Positions 9,688 to 18,710 of a DNA stretch of 64,000 nt are shown piece by piece. The notes beneath the pieces are model-generated. The model was not told the origin of the DNA. It was given only the letters and a program-made list of their open reading frames with translations, and searched no databases. The stretch is taken from the NCBI RefSeq assembly GCF_003412465.1, contig NZ_QTJV01000006.1, positions 310,001 through 374,000 of the forward strand. The letters are read 5' to 3'. This stretch comes from Chitinophaga silvisoli. Its GTDB lineage: Bacteria > Bacteroidota > Bacteroidia > Chitinophagales > Chitinophagaceae. The first letter of the stretch is position 1. Each line of letters begins with the position of its first letter. Position numbers and translations under genes: made by a program.

Positions 9688-10242
9688 TCAATTCAATTCC
9701 CTCCGCAACTCCTTTATGGCCTCATGTACTTTATTATAAATAGTCCGCTCCGACAAGCCCGTCTTCGCAGCTATCTCCGCATAAGACAAGCCTTCAAAAT
9801 ACTTCAACCGAATCAATAACTGTTTTCTTTCCGTGAGTCGCTGAATAGCATTTGTAATCCTCTGTTGCAGCAAAACATCTTCCTCCCGGTGCAGGCTCAC
9901 CTGTTCCGGGGATAGTTCAGTAAATAACTGTAAATGTTCGTCTGTCAGTTCCTGTATTGTCGAAAACGCACCTCCCTCCTTTATTAATTTTCTCCTGAAG
10001 GAAGTCGTCACATAAGTAAGCGGGAACTCAATATCCTGCAAGCGCTCCCGCTGTTGCCATAACTGCAGGAACTGCTGGTTCAATACATCTTTCACCAGAT
10101 CCCTGTCAGCCGAAATCTTCAATCCTATCGATAATAAATATGGGAAAAACTGACGGTACAATGCATAAAAATCCTGTTCGCTACGATTGTTTACAAATGC
10201 CGTCCATAACGCCCGGATTTCTTCTGTACCCCTGGCACCCAT
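9688..10242 (-). CDS. ECF RNA polymerase sigma factor (FecI-like)
   Basis: A 184-residue ECF sigma factor with the ATG at 10242 chosen as start (MGARGTEEIRALWTAF). The open frame extends to 10332, but a -7 box lies between the two starts at 10262-10269, which argues for the shorter form. Region 2 covers FYALYRQFFPYLLSIGLKISADRDLVKDVLNQQFLQLW and region 4 covers ERKQLLIRLKYFEGLSYAEIAAKTGLSERTIYNKVHEAIKEL with its helix-turn-helix. It lies divergent from a fecR gene and a STN-domain TonB receptor. The expected role is to drive the receptor operon when the receptor signals ligand through FecR. Sigma and fecR are usually co-directional, so the divergent layout is slightly unusual. Confidence 0.93.
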   Translation of the reverse strand: MGARGTEEIRALWTAFVNNRSEQDFYALYRQFFPYLLSIGLKISADRDLVKDVLNQQFLQLWQQRERLQDIEFPLTYVTTSFRRKLIKEGGAFSTIQELTDEHLQLFTELSPEQVSLHREEDVLLQQRITNAIQRLTERKQLLIRLKYFEGLSYAEIAAKTGLSERTIYNKVHEAIKELRRELN

Positions 10243-10261
10243 ATGTTGGCATATTAAGGCC

Positions 10262-10269
10262 GCAAAACT
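10262..10269 (-). promoter_or_regulatory. -7 promoter box of the ECF sigma gene
   Basis: TAGTTTTG read on the minus strand (TAnnTTTG consensus), 20 nt before ATG 10242. No good -33 TTTG was seen at the right distance. It is used here to choose the sigma start. Confidence 0.5.
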
Positions 10270-10441
10270 ACAGCCTTCAAAAAACCATCGTTTATTGAAT
10301 CGGGAAAAATGTAGCCGATAAAGTTTTCCCAAATTGATTATTGGCCCTGAAACGCTTCACCACAAAGCAATACAGCCGACTAAAATTTTACGCCCGTAAA
10401 AACACGAGGGTAAAAACAAAATTCCCCCTGCTCTATATAAT

Positions 10442-11374
10442 ATGATTCAGCCACCCGACATAGAAACGTTACTGTTAGACGACAGCTTTATTCAATACTG
10501 CCTTGGCAAGGCAGACGAAGCTACCATCCGTCACTGGGATGCTATCAGCAATGAACATCCTGATACTGTAGCCCACGCCAGAGAAATTATACACGGTATT
10601 TATAACTGGGGGGCCAGCGAAGAGCTTAATCTCGCTACCGACGCGCTTCGCAGGCAAATTAATCAACCGGCCCGTATCTATCGGATCATAAAGCGTGTGA
10701 GCGTAGCAGCAGCCGTTTTGCTCGCAGCAGGTATTAGTTATAAACTGCTGCAACCATCCGCCATGATTACCCTTAGCACTGCCGGCAGTGTCAAAAAAAT
10801 TATCCTGCCCGACAGTTCAGTGATCTGGATGAATGCTAAAACCACTATTCAATATTCCGGCAGGAAGATCATTCTCAAAGAAGGTGAAATCTTCTGCGAA
10901 GTTCAGCATGATGTCAATAATCCATTCACCGTCACTACCGCTACAGGACTGAAGATAGCAGACATCGGCACCAGTTTCCAGGTACGTAGCTATCAGGCTC
11001 TTAACGAAGAAAACGTAAGTGTGAGCAGCGGGGTAGTCATGGTAAAAAATCAACTCTTACATCAGGGTGAAGGCATGTCAGTGAACAAGTCTACCAATCA
11101 GGCTACACTCATCGCTGCGGAAGAAGTGAGCTGGGTGCAGCAGAAATTTGTCCTGAACAATGTACCACTTAGTCAACTACTACAATCGCTCCAGGAACAG
11201 TTCCATGTACGCTTCATTACAAAACAGGATAATGTCCTGAAATGCCGTGTCACTGTTACTTTTACGACCAGTGATCATATCAGCGATATCCTGGACAATC
11301 TCAACCTGATCTACGGAATCACTTATAAAATTCAACAGGACGAAATTATTTTAGATGGTAAAGGATGTAATTAA
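10442..11374 (+). CDS. FecR-family anti-sigma factor
   Basis: A 310-residue inner-membrane anti-sigma regulator. The cytoplasmic N-terminal segment (1-80) is followed by one transmembrane helix (about 85-102, RVSVAAAVLLAAGISYKLL), the periplasmic FecR domain (about 108-205; KKIILPDSSVIWMNAKTTIQY, LKEGEIFCEV, NPFTVTTATGLKIADIGTSFQV) and a C-terminal DUF4974-type STN-like domain (VLNNVPLSQLLQSLQEQFHVRF to the end). It should hold the divergent ECF sigma factor and read the state of the downstream receptor through that receptor's STN domain. Its last 20 bases overlap the receptor start at 11355, so the two are translationally coupled. Confidence 0.93.
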   Translation: MIQPPDIETLLLDDSFIQYCLGKADEATIRHWDAISNEHPDTVAHAREIIHGIYNWGASEELNLATDALRRQINQPARIYRIIKRVSVAAAVLLAAGISYKLLQPSAMITLSTAGSVKKIILPDSSVIWMNAKTTIQYSGRKIILKEGEIFCEVQHDVNNPFTVTTATGLKIADIGTSFQVRSYQALNEENVSVSSGVVMVKNQLLHQGEGMSVNKSTNQATLIAAEEVSWVQQKFVLNNVPLSQLLQSLQEQFHVRFITKQDNVLKCRVTVTFTTSDHISDILDNLNLIYGITYKIQQDEIILDGKGCN

Positions 11375-14300
11375 AATAGCCTGCCTGCTGCTCATTACAG
11401 CTGTCTGCCATGCACAAACAATCAGCTTCCGTACTGAGAAAGGCTGGAAGCTGGATCACTCCCTGCTGGCGCTTTCTGCGCAATCTGGTGTGAACATCGC
11501 CTTCAATCCTGCCGATGCAGACAACATTGCTGTACCTGCGCGATCGTTTGACAAACAGTCGATCGAAAGCATCGTCAGCACATTACTCAATGGTACCGGC
11601 CTCGCTTATCGCCTGCAGGGCAACCGCCTTGTGGTTTATAAATCAGCTACTGCTGCACCGAGCAGAATCATACCTCCATCAATGCCTGCTGCCACCAGCA
11701 GATCCATTATATCCGGCCGCATCATGGCCGAAGACGGCACCGCACTCCCTTCCGCCAGCATTCGCCTCAGGGAGCTCAATCAGTTTTTCACCACTGATCA
11801 CAATGGTAACTTCACCATCATCCTCTCCAACGCCGGCTCCTTTACCCTCGAAATCTCTTATGTCGGCTATCAGCAACAAACGCGCAGAATCGAACAGCTC
11901 ACAAGCGATACCATACTCCCCACAGTATTCCTAAAAGAAGTCAGCCTTCGCCTGAAAGATATAGCAGTCACTGCCACCCGCACATTCGAAGGGAGTTCCA
12001 ACTCATCTCTCATGATCACCCGGGAGATGATTGAACAAACACCTGCACTAAGCCTGAACGACCTGTTGAACCAGATTCCCAACAGGGCCATCACAGCACC
12101 ATCCCTGCAGCATGTACAGAATATCAACCTGCGCGCCAGCTTCGCCCCTACTACCGATAACCGGGGTGCTTACCAGCTGAACAATGCATTTGGTATTGCC
12201 ATCATCATGGATGGAAACAATATTACGAACAACATGAATATGCAGAGTTATAACCCGGGCTACAGGGGTATGACCAATTCATTCATCACCAGTCCGCAGT
12301 CTTTTGGTCTCAGCGGTGCAGATGGTGACAATAACTATTCCGGCGACTACACTTTTGGTGGCACTGACCTTCGCCAGATTCCGCCGGACAATATCGAAAG
12401 CATTGAAGTCATTGCAGGGGTGGCCTCTGCCAAATATGGCGACCTCACGGATGGGGCCATCATCATCGAAAGACAAGCCGGGATTTCAAAAGGTTATTTC
12501 CGTACACAGTTGCGCGATGCCGCCACTACGGCCAGCTTCAGTAAGGGCTTCCGTCTCTCGGAAAAAGCCGGTGTGATGAATGGAAGCTTCAACTATGTCA
12601 ACTCTTACTTCGACAGCCGCGAGAAATTAAAGGCTTACGAACGTATGAATGGTAATATCATATGGACCAATTACTTTGGCAAAAATAACCGGCTTAAAAA
12701 CACGACCATCGTGGACTACGGTCGTAACCTCGATGGCATAAAGAGAGACCCCGATGATCCGGCATCCTCTAAGACCCGCTTCGACAGCTGGAACCTCAGT
12801 CTTTCTGACAAGGTCACCTATCGCGTAAACGGCCGGTTTGTAAAGAACATCACTGCAAACGTACGCTATAGTGCAGGCCATCAATACAGCTACAGGGAAT
12901 GGCAGGTAAACAATGCGTATGTATTGTACACCACCGCTACGACCACCGGCATTCATGAAGGCACTTATGCGCCGGGCATTTATACTGCACAGGCCATCGT
13001 AGATGGTCGCCCCGTCACGCTGAACAGTAGTCTGGACCTGGCCAATGAATTCCGCACGGGCCGTATCAATCACTTCCTCACCATCGGAGCTAATTACAAC
13101 TGGGGCCGCAACAAAGGCCTGGGCCAGGTTTCCGATCCCAGCGTTCCACGCATCGGTGCCTATGTAAACACTACCTCTGTAAGCAAATCCATGGGCGAGC
13201 GCTATTACGACTACACCCGTGTAGTACCACAACGCGACCTCGGTTTCTATGCGGAAGATGTATTCAAAACACCCATTGCACATCGCGATCTGCATGTACG
13301 GGCAGGTGCCAGATTAGATATTCAGAACGGTAAGATCAGTGGCTCTCCCCGTATCAATACCAATTATGAAATAAACAGGAACCTGCGTGTAGGACTCGCT
13401 TATGGTCTCGCCTATAAATCGCCGGGCCTTGCCATGCGATACCCGGGTCCGTCCTTCACAGAAATCCCATTGCTGAATGCCTACAATGGCAAGGAAGCAG
13501 AAAGTGCTGCCCTGATCTACGTATACCGCTATGATCCTACCAACAAAAATCTGAAACCATCCAGGAGTCAGACGATAGAACTATCCAGTCAATATCACAA
13601 AAATGGCTGGAACATTTCAGGCAACCTCTATGGCAAGTGGAATACCAACGGAATCAGTACACAAACCCAATATGAGAAGGTGGAACTGCCTATGTACTCC
13701 GCTACCTATGTAGAAGGTTCCAAACCTATCATCAGGCAGGATAGCACCAAACCTTTCCAGATGGCCACAAACGTCTTCAAAAACATCCTGAAATCCAGCA
13801 ACTATGGCGCAGAACTCATCATCGCTACGCCAAAGATCAGGGCGATTGAAACATCATTTACCCTGGCCACAGGAATCAACCGCACCCTGTCAAGGACGAC
13901 AGTGAACACCTGGGCACAAAGACCAACCAGTGCCGCCAACACGATTCCGGATTATGCCCTGTCGGGACTATTCCCGCCCAGTAAGGAGTATACTACGTAT
14001 TGCAATGGTCGTGTCACCTCCGTGACACATATTCCGAAAATCAGCCTGATTATACAGTTTACTGCCGAGTGTACACTCATCAGCAAAACGTATACGGAAG
14101 CAAGGAGTGGTATTCCTGTTGCCTATATGACCAATGCATATGACATCGTGTATATAGACAAATTTGATAAAGATGATCCGAGATACGGGTACCTCTACCT
14201 GCCTGAGACAGACAGAACATCGAACAGGGCACCGAATCCGCTCATGAACTTTCACATGAGTGTAGGCAAGGAGATCCGCAAGCGTTTCAAATTTGCATTC

Positions 14301-14411
14301 AACGTATACAATGTATTCAACTACCAGCCTTATTATATCACACCTTCCAATACTTACGAATTTCCTAACAGCTCTCCAACGTTCGGAGCTGAACTATCTG
14401 TAAAAATTTAA
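11355..14411 (+). CDS. STN-domain TonB-dependent outer-membrane receptor
   Basis: A 1018-residue receptor with signal peptide (cleavage near AVCHA-Q, residue 20-21), an STN signalling domain (about 22-95, SLLALSAQSGVNIAFNPADADNI), a carboxypeptidase-regulatory-like domain (about 115-190, SGRIMAEDGTALPSASIRL), a plug (about 205-375, with NDLLNQIPNRA, IIMDGNNITNN, NIESIEVIAGVASAKYGDLTDGAIII) and a C-terminal barrel. The STN domain marks it as a transducer for the adjacent FecR/ECF pair. There is no SusD partner, which argues against a classical glycan PUL. The downstream lipoprotein, barrel and di-heme peroxidase suggest a metal- or heme-linked substrate, but the ligand is not shown by sequence. 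Predicted start MVKDVIKIACLLL overlaps fecR. Confidence 0.92.
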   Translation: MVKDVIKIACLLLITAVCHAQTISFRTEKGWKLDHSLLALSAQSGVNIAFNPADADNIAVPARSFDKQSIESIVSTLLNGTGLAYRLQGNRLVVYKSATAAPSRIIPPSMPAATSRSIISGRIMAEDGTALPSASIRLRELNQFFTTDHNGNFTIILSNAGSFTLEISYVGYQQQTRRIEQLTSDTILPTVFLKEVSLRLKDIAVTATRTFEGSSNSSLMITREMIEQTPALSLNDLLNQIPNRAITAPSLQHVQNINLRASFAPTTDNRGAYQLNNAFGIAIIMDGNNITNNMNMQSYNPGYRGMTNSFITSPQSFGLSGADGDNNYSGDYTFGGTDLRQIPPDNIESIEVIAGVASAKYGDLTDGAIIIERQAGISKGYFRTQLRDAATTASFSKGFRLSEKAGVMNGSFNYVNSYFDSREKLKAYERMNGNIIWTNYFGKNNRLKNTTIVDYGRNLDGIKRDPDDPASSKTRFDSWNLSLSDKVTYRVNGRFVKNITANVRYSAGHQYSYREWQVNNAYVLYTTATTTGIHEGTYAPGIYTAQAIVDGRPVTLNSSLDLANEFRTGRINHFLTIGANYNWGRNKGLGQVSDPSVPRIGAYVNTTSVSKSMGERYYDYTRVVPQRDLGFYAEDVFKTPIAHRDLHVRAGARLDIQNGKISGSPRINTNYEINRNLRVGLAYGLAYKSPGLAMRYPGPSFTEIPLLNAYNGKEAESAALIYVYRYDPTNKNLKPSRSQTIELSSQYHKNGWNISGNLYGKWNTNGISTQTQYEKVELPMYSATYVEGSKPIIRQDSTKPFQMATNVFKNILKSSNYGAELIIATPKIRAIETSFTLATGINRTLSRTTVNTWAQRPTSAANTIPDYALSGLFPPSKEYTTYCNGRVTSVTHIPKISLIIQFTAECTLISKTYTEARSGIPVAYMTNAYDIVYIDKFDKDDPRYGYLYLPETDRTSNRAPNPLMNFHMSVGKEIRKRFKFAFNVYNVFNYQPYYITPSNTYEFPNSSPTFGAELSVKI

Positions 14412-14420
14412 TAAACGATA

Positions 14421-15755
14421 ATGAAAAAGACCTGTTATTTTCTGCTGCTGCTTACTATCGCGACCGTCTGCTCCTGCAAGAAGGAAGACGCAGTAAGCAC
14501 CGGCATCCAACCAGTGAACCTGATCGTCCATCTTACCTATGCCCTGGACTCCAGCGATTATAGCCTGCCTGTAAAAGGTGTAACCGTAAAAATCACTAAT
14601 ACCAGCACCAGCAGCCAACTGACCGCAAGCTCCAATGACTCCGGTATTGCCCGCTTTACAGCGATCCCTGCCGGTACCTATGATGTGGATGCAACCATCA
14701 CCATCAGTGCAGATAATTATTATACCATCACAGGAACTTATATCGCCGACGATATTACCTTCAACGCGTCTGAAAAGAATGCCGCTATTGCAGTAGGCAA
14801 TGACCTGACAATGAACATGACACTGGTAGCAGGTACTACCGGACAGTGGGTGATCAGGCAGGTGTATTTCGCGGGGTCTCATCGTACCGATGGTGCACTG
14901 TACCGTGACCAGTTCATCGAAATCCATAACAACAGTGACCAGGTATTGTATGCAGACAGCTTGTACATCGGTCAGGTGTATGGCCGGCAATCATTCACAT
15001 CTTCCAATTACTATACCCTTACCAATGGCCAGATGGACTGGAGCAAGTCTGTCAATATGCCGGCCGATATCGATGCCAATAACGACTATGTGTATACGCG
15101 CACACTGCTCATGATACCAGGTACCGGCAAGACTTACCCTGTACAACCAGGCAGCAGCATCGTGATCGCACAGACAGCTATGAACCACAAGGTACCCTGG
15201 ACAGGAGCAAACGGTACCACTATCAGCGTTAAAAATCCTGCCCTGACAGTAGACCTGAGCGGTGCAGATTTCGAAGCTTATTATGCAAGCTTCCTCTCTA
15301 CCCCACTGGCATCTGATGTAGATAACCTGAGTGTACCTAACCTGGAAGTGCTTCAGTACTTTGGCAATGACTGGATCCTGGACAATAATGGCCGCGATGG
15401 CTATATCATCTTCAAAGTAGACGGGGCACAGATCGTGAAGAACTGGCCTATGTACAATTTCCCTACTACCAGCACACCCTCTGCTACGGCTGTGAAGTAC
15501 TACCAGGTTCCACTGAAATATGTCATCGACGCGGTAGAGATCCAGCCCAATACAGCAGAAGACCGCATCCCTAAAAAATTCAGTGCACAGTACGATGCAG
15601 GGTTTGCCCTGGTACCTAAAGGCGCTTATTCTTCACAGTCAGTAGTCCGTAAAACACAGAAAACAGTAAACGGCCGCGTGGTATTAAAAGATACCAACAA
15701 CTCGACTGAGGATTTCGATTATTTCGATGTAGCTACTCCGGGAGGATTCAAATAA
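14421..15755 (+). CDS. DUF4876-like surface lipoprotein
   Basis: A 444-residue predicted lipoprotein: lipobox V-C-S-C with the lipidated Cys at residue 19 (TVCSCKKED). An N-terminal Ig/transthyretin-like region (about 30-120) contains VKGVTVKITNTSTSSQL and ARFTAIPAGTYDVDATI. A larger C-terminal part begins WVIRQVYFAGSHRTDGALYRDQFIEIHNNSDQVLYADSLYIG, which I recognise as DUF4876 by its pattern. It starts 10 nt after the receptor and shares a TAATG stop-start with the next gene, so it belongs to the same operon. Its probable role is an outer-membrane partner of the receptor, either a ligand-binding surface protein or a substrate of the peroxidase. Function has not been established for the family as far as I know. 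Confidence 0.82.
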   Translation: MKKTCYFLLLLTIATVCSCKKEDAVSTGIQPVNLIVHLTYALDSSDYSLPVKGVTVKITNTSTSSQLTASSNDSGIARFTAIPAGTYDVDATITISADNYYTITGTYIADDITFNASEKNAAIAVGNDLTMNMTLVAGTTGQWVIRQVYFAGSHRTDGALYRDQFIEIHNNSDQVLYADSLYIGQVYGRQSFTSSNYYTLTNGQMDWSKSVNMPADIDANNDYVYTRTLLMIPGTGKTYPVQPGSSIVIAQTAMNHKVPWTGANGTTISVKNPALTVDLSGADFEAYYASFLSTPLASDVDNLSVPNLEVLQYFGNDWILDNNGRDGYIIFKVDGAQIVKNWPMYNFPTTSTPSATAVKYYQVPLKYVIDAVEIQPNTAEDRIPKKFSAQYDAGFALVPKGAYSSQSVVRKTQKTVNGRVVLKDTNNSTEDFDYFDVATPGGFK

Positions 15756-17356
15756 TGAGAAGAATAATTTTATTTTTTATCAGCGTAGGTGTATCTCCTG
15801 TTGTCCTTGCACAAGGGCAACAGGGATATCCTGATCCGGGACAAACGGGCCTGCCTGGTATAGAACAACAGGCAATGCCGGCCGTGAAGCGACAGGTGCC
15901 GAAGGGCCAGGAAATTGCGGCCATGCTACTGGCATCAGACTCAGGCCGGTACTTCCTGTACGAGGCCGGCAAACTCTCTCCTGCCTTCATCCGCCACTTC
16001 ATGCCTACGGGTTACAATACAGTAAAGATTGATTATGGTTCACACAATGGAAAGTTCATCCCTGCTCAGGATGCCACTGCTGACAGGACCTTTACCTTCA
16101 GCACAGAGGGTAAGACAAACATTGGTAAAACAGATCTCTGGGGCTCATTTAACTATCAGCGCATAGTAGAAGACAGCACGCGATTCCGGCACCAGACACG
16201 TTACAATCCTTCTACACCGTATTACTATGGCTCACCTGCATACGTCAGTTATCGCAGGGCTTTGTACCAGACAAATGTAGGCCTGTCACATTATTTCTTC
16301 AATAATCACCTGCCAGTGCTAGCCGGTGTCAACTATCGCATCGGTAATCACTTCTCAGTAAATGATCCCAGGGGTTCGATCAATGATTACCAGTTTACAC
16401 TGAATGGGGGTACTGGTTATTCCTTAGGTAAAAAATTCACCGCTACCATCGATGGCTACTACGGTTATGGCTCAGAAGTGGTGAATATAGCCTATAAAAA
16501 TGCAAGCTATGGTGAAAGTACAGTATACCCTGACTATGTGAACTATGTAATCAATGGCTATGCAGAACCGAATCCCAGGTTGACAAACCGTAATTACCGC
16601 ACCCGATTCAGGCGCAATGGTGCTGGTTTTTCACTGATCTATAAGGATAAAAGTTTTGGTATGCTGGCAGCAACGGCAAAACGGATCAAAGAAAAACAAT
16701 TCTATTATTACCGTTCCGACGGAGGCTTTGATACACTGGCGCATTATCACCTGACAAGCACCAAAGCAAATGTATTATGGTCGAAGAAACGTTTTGCAGC
16801 CAGCTTTGCCTACGAAGCACTGAAAGGTGAAGACCTGCAGATCGTATACAAGGCCAATAATTATCAATACCGTTCAAAGAGCTATACTTTCCGCGCGCTA
16901 TATACCGGTCGCAGCATGAATTATGGCCTGACGCTGAACAGCAACAGCGAAGAGCGGATGGATGGCATTACAGGCAATTATGTGCAGTATGAGCACATCT
17001 CCATACAGCCCAATATCGGCTGGAATTACACCACTAAAAACAAAGACCATTGGGGAGCAGACTTTGCCCTGCATTACACACAATCAGTTCATCCCTTTAT
17101 CTACACCACCTCCGTGAATGTAAGCTACTTCACACACCAGGTGATTGAGTATGATTACTATTATAATGCTGCCAGCAGTGCCGGCGGAAAATTCTCATTA
17201 CAATATACCAAACACTTCAAAGGATTTTATGCAGGCCTGAAAGGCACTGTAGCATATACAGCAGCATTCAATGAAAGTACCCTGGTACTGGATGGGGCCA
17301 TGAAGCCCGGAAAGGACAGGGCATACGGCAATATAGCCTTGCAATTTTATTTTTAA
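15755..17356 (+). CDS. DUF6850-like outer-membrane beta-barrel protein
   Basis: A 533-residue exported protein with signal peptide MRRIILFFISVGVSPVVLA. The rest is rich in alternating aromatic/polar strands (e.g. GSFNYQRIVEDSTRFRHQ, YSLGKKFTATIDGYYGYG, FSLQYTKHFKGFYAGLKG) and ends in GNIALQFYF. A terminal Phe with alternating hydrophobics is typical of an outer-membrane barrel. I assign the DUF6850 family from its pattern and from the neighbouring DUF4876 gene, so the family name is less sure than the barrel topology. Start codon overlaps the previous stop (TAATG). It may form a second channel or a scaffold beside the TonB receptor. Confidence 0.75.
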   Translation: MRRIILFFISVGVSPVVLAQGQQGYPDPGQTGLPGIEQQAMPAVKRQVPKGQEIAAMLLASDSGRYFLYEAGKLSPAFIRHFMPTGYNTVKIDYGSHNGKFIPAQDATADRTFTFSTEGKTNIGKTDLWGSFNYQRIVEDSTRFRHQTRYNPSTPYYYGSPAYVSYRRALYQTNVGLSHYFFNNHLPVLAGVNYRIGNHFSVNDPRGSINDYQFTLNGGTGYSLGKKFTATIDGYYGYGSEVVNIAYKNASYGESTVYPDYVNYVINGYAEPNPRLTNRNYRTRFRRNGAGFSLIYKDKSFGMLAATAKRIKEKQFYYYRSDGGFDTLAHYHLTSTKANVLWSKKRFAASFAYEALKGEDLQIVYKANNYQYRSKSYTFRALYTGRSMNYGLTLNSNSEERMDGITGNYVQYEHISIQPNIGWNYTTKNKDHWGADFALHYTQSVHPFIYTTSVNVSYFTHQVIEYDYYYNAASSAGGKFSLQYTKHFKGFYAGLKGTVAYTAAFNESTLVLDGAMKPGKDRAYGNIALQFYF

Positions 17357-17365
17357 TACACCAAC

Positions 17366-18487
17366 ATGAAGAGGTCAATTCTGATAGTAGGAAGCTTTAT
17401 TATTTTATGTTCACTGAACAGTTATACTATTAATCATTTCAAGAGCGAAGCAGATTCATTGCGTGCCCTGTATAGCCGACCGGTGGCAGAATGGCCAAAA
17501 CCGGAGATCGACAGCGGCATCAGGTACGAAGAGATGCAGGCGCTGCCAAAAGAGAATGCCTGGGCGGAGGGGATGAAAGATCCGGAAGTACAATTAGGGA
17601 AATTGTTATTCTTCGATCCCCGCTTATCGGGGTCCGGTCAGATCTCCTGTAGTAGTTGTCACGAGCCGGACCTCGCCTGGACGGATGGCAGGCGGGTATC
17701 CTTAGGCAATGACCATTTGCAGGGTACACGCAATACACCAACACTGCTGAATGTATTCATTTACGGCGGCAATTATTTCTGGGATGGCCGGGCGAATAGC
17801 CTGAACAATCAGATCTTCGGCCCCTTGAGTGCACATCATGAAATGGATATGGATACTGCATTATTACCAGGAAAATTGCAGGCGATCAAAGGTTATGATT
17901 CGCTATTCAGGGCGGTATATAAGAGCAGGGTATCGCTGAACAACATTGGTACAGCACTCAGTGCTTTTGAAAAAACTATCCGCAGCAGGAAGAGTCGTTT
18001 TGATTTATTTCTTCAGGGCAAAGATAGTGCGTTTACAGACCAGGAAATAAAAGGGCTGCATGTATTCCGTACCAGGGCAAGGTGTATGAATTGTCACTAC
18101 GGCACTTATTTAACAGATAAGCAGTTTCACAACATTGGCCTTACTTACTACAAGCGGAAATACGAAGACCTGGGCAGGTATGAGATCACAAAGGACACCA
18201 GTGATGTAGGTAAGTTCCGTACACCATCGCTGAGAGATGTGGCGTTTACAGGGCCTTATATGCACAATGGATTGTTTCCCGACCTGGAGCAGATCATTCA
18301 GTTGTATAATAGTGGGATGATGATCAGGCCAGGACCTGAATTGAAGGATGACAGGATGTTTCCAAAAACAGATGTTATCATGCGCCCCCTGCGTTTGACG
18401 TTAGAAGAGCGGAATGCCCTGGTTGCGTTTTTGAATGCAGCTTCAAACAGGCCAATACATGTGAACAGACCTGAATTACCGAAATAA
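17366..18487 (+). CDS. Di-heme cytochrome c peroxidase / MauG-family protein
   Basis: A 373-residue exported di-heme protein. Heme-binding motifs are CSSCH (residues 95-99) and CMNCH (240-244). W139 in FFWDGRANSL matches the tryptophan placed between the hemes in CcpA/MauG enzymes, and M299 in GPYMHNG is a likely distal ligand of the second heme. The N-terminus is a hydrophobic export signal; the CS after IIL could be a weak lipobox. The gene starts 10 nt after the barrel gene and ends at a terminator, closing the receptor operon. Enzymes of this family either reduce H2O2 or oxidise partner proteins (MauG, MbnH). Presence in a TonB-receptor operon points to the second, but this is inference. 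Confidence 0.93.
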   Translation: MKRSILIVGSFIILCSLNSYTINHFKSEADSLRALYSRPVAEWPKPEIDSGIRYEEMQALPKENAWAEGMKDPEVQLGKLLFFDPRLSGSGQISCSSCHEPDLAWTDGRRVSLGNDHLQGTRNTPTLLNVFIYGGNYFWDGRANSLNNQIFGPLSAHHEMDMDTALLPGKLQAIKGYDSLFRAVYKSRVSLNNIGTALSAFEKTIRSRKSRFDLFLQGKDSAFTDQEIKGLHVFRTRARCMNCHYGTYLTDKQFHNIGLTYYKRKYEDLGRYEITKDTSDVGKFRTPSLRDVAFTGPYMHNGLFPDLEQIIQLYNSGMMIRPGPELKDDRMFPKTDVIMRPLRLTLEERNALVAFLNAASNRPIHVNRPELPK

Positions 18488-18499
18488 GGCTTTAATCAC

Positions 18500-18550
18500 C
18501 CAATGCTGCGTGCTTTACCGGATATAAACCACGTAGCATTGGCTGATTTT
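18500..18550 (+). terminator. Terminator of the receptor-peroxidase operon
   Basis: 13-bp stem with one G-T pair: CCAATGCTGCGTG at 18500-18512 with CACGTAGCATTGG at 18530-18542, followed by CTGATTTTT. Confidence 0.7.
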
Positions 18551-18594
18551 TAAAGAGAAATTAAAATATCCGCTCCTTCAACACATTATTTTAT

Positions 18595-18624
18595 TTTGTA
18601 AATTAAAAAACTACCCTATCTTTG
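18595..18624 (+). promoter_or_regulatory. Bacteroidota-type promoter of the 18711 lipoprotein gene
   Basis: -33 TTTG at 18595-18598, an 18-nt spacer, and -7 TATCTTTG at 18617-18624. It is the best consensus match in the window and leaves a leader of about 80 nt before ATG 18711. Confidence 0.75.
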
Positions 18625-18710
18625 CATCCGGGACAAACAAGTATATAATAACCCTATAGTGGTAACCCAAATTTTACATTCTATAAACCTATACTGAAAC
18701 TCAAAATCAA

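Noticed and set aside
12627-13295. 222-codon antisense frame in the TonB receptor gene
   Set aside because: Entirely within the barrel-coding region on the other strand, with no recognisable family.
11355-18487. Classical SusC/SusD polysaccharide utilisation locus
   Set aside because: No SusD homologue or glycoside hydrolase is present; the partners are DUF4876, DUF6850 and a di-heme peroxidase.
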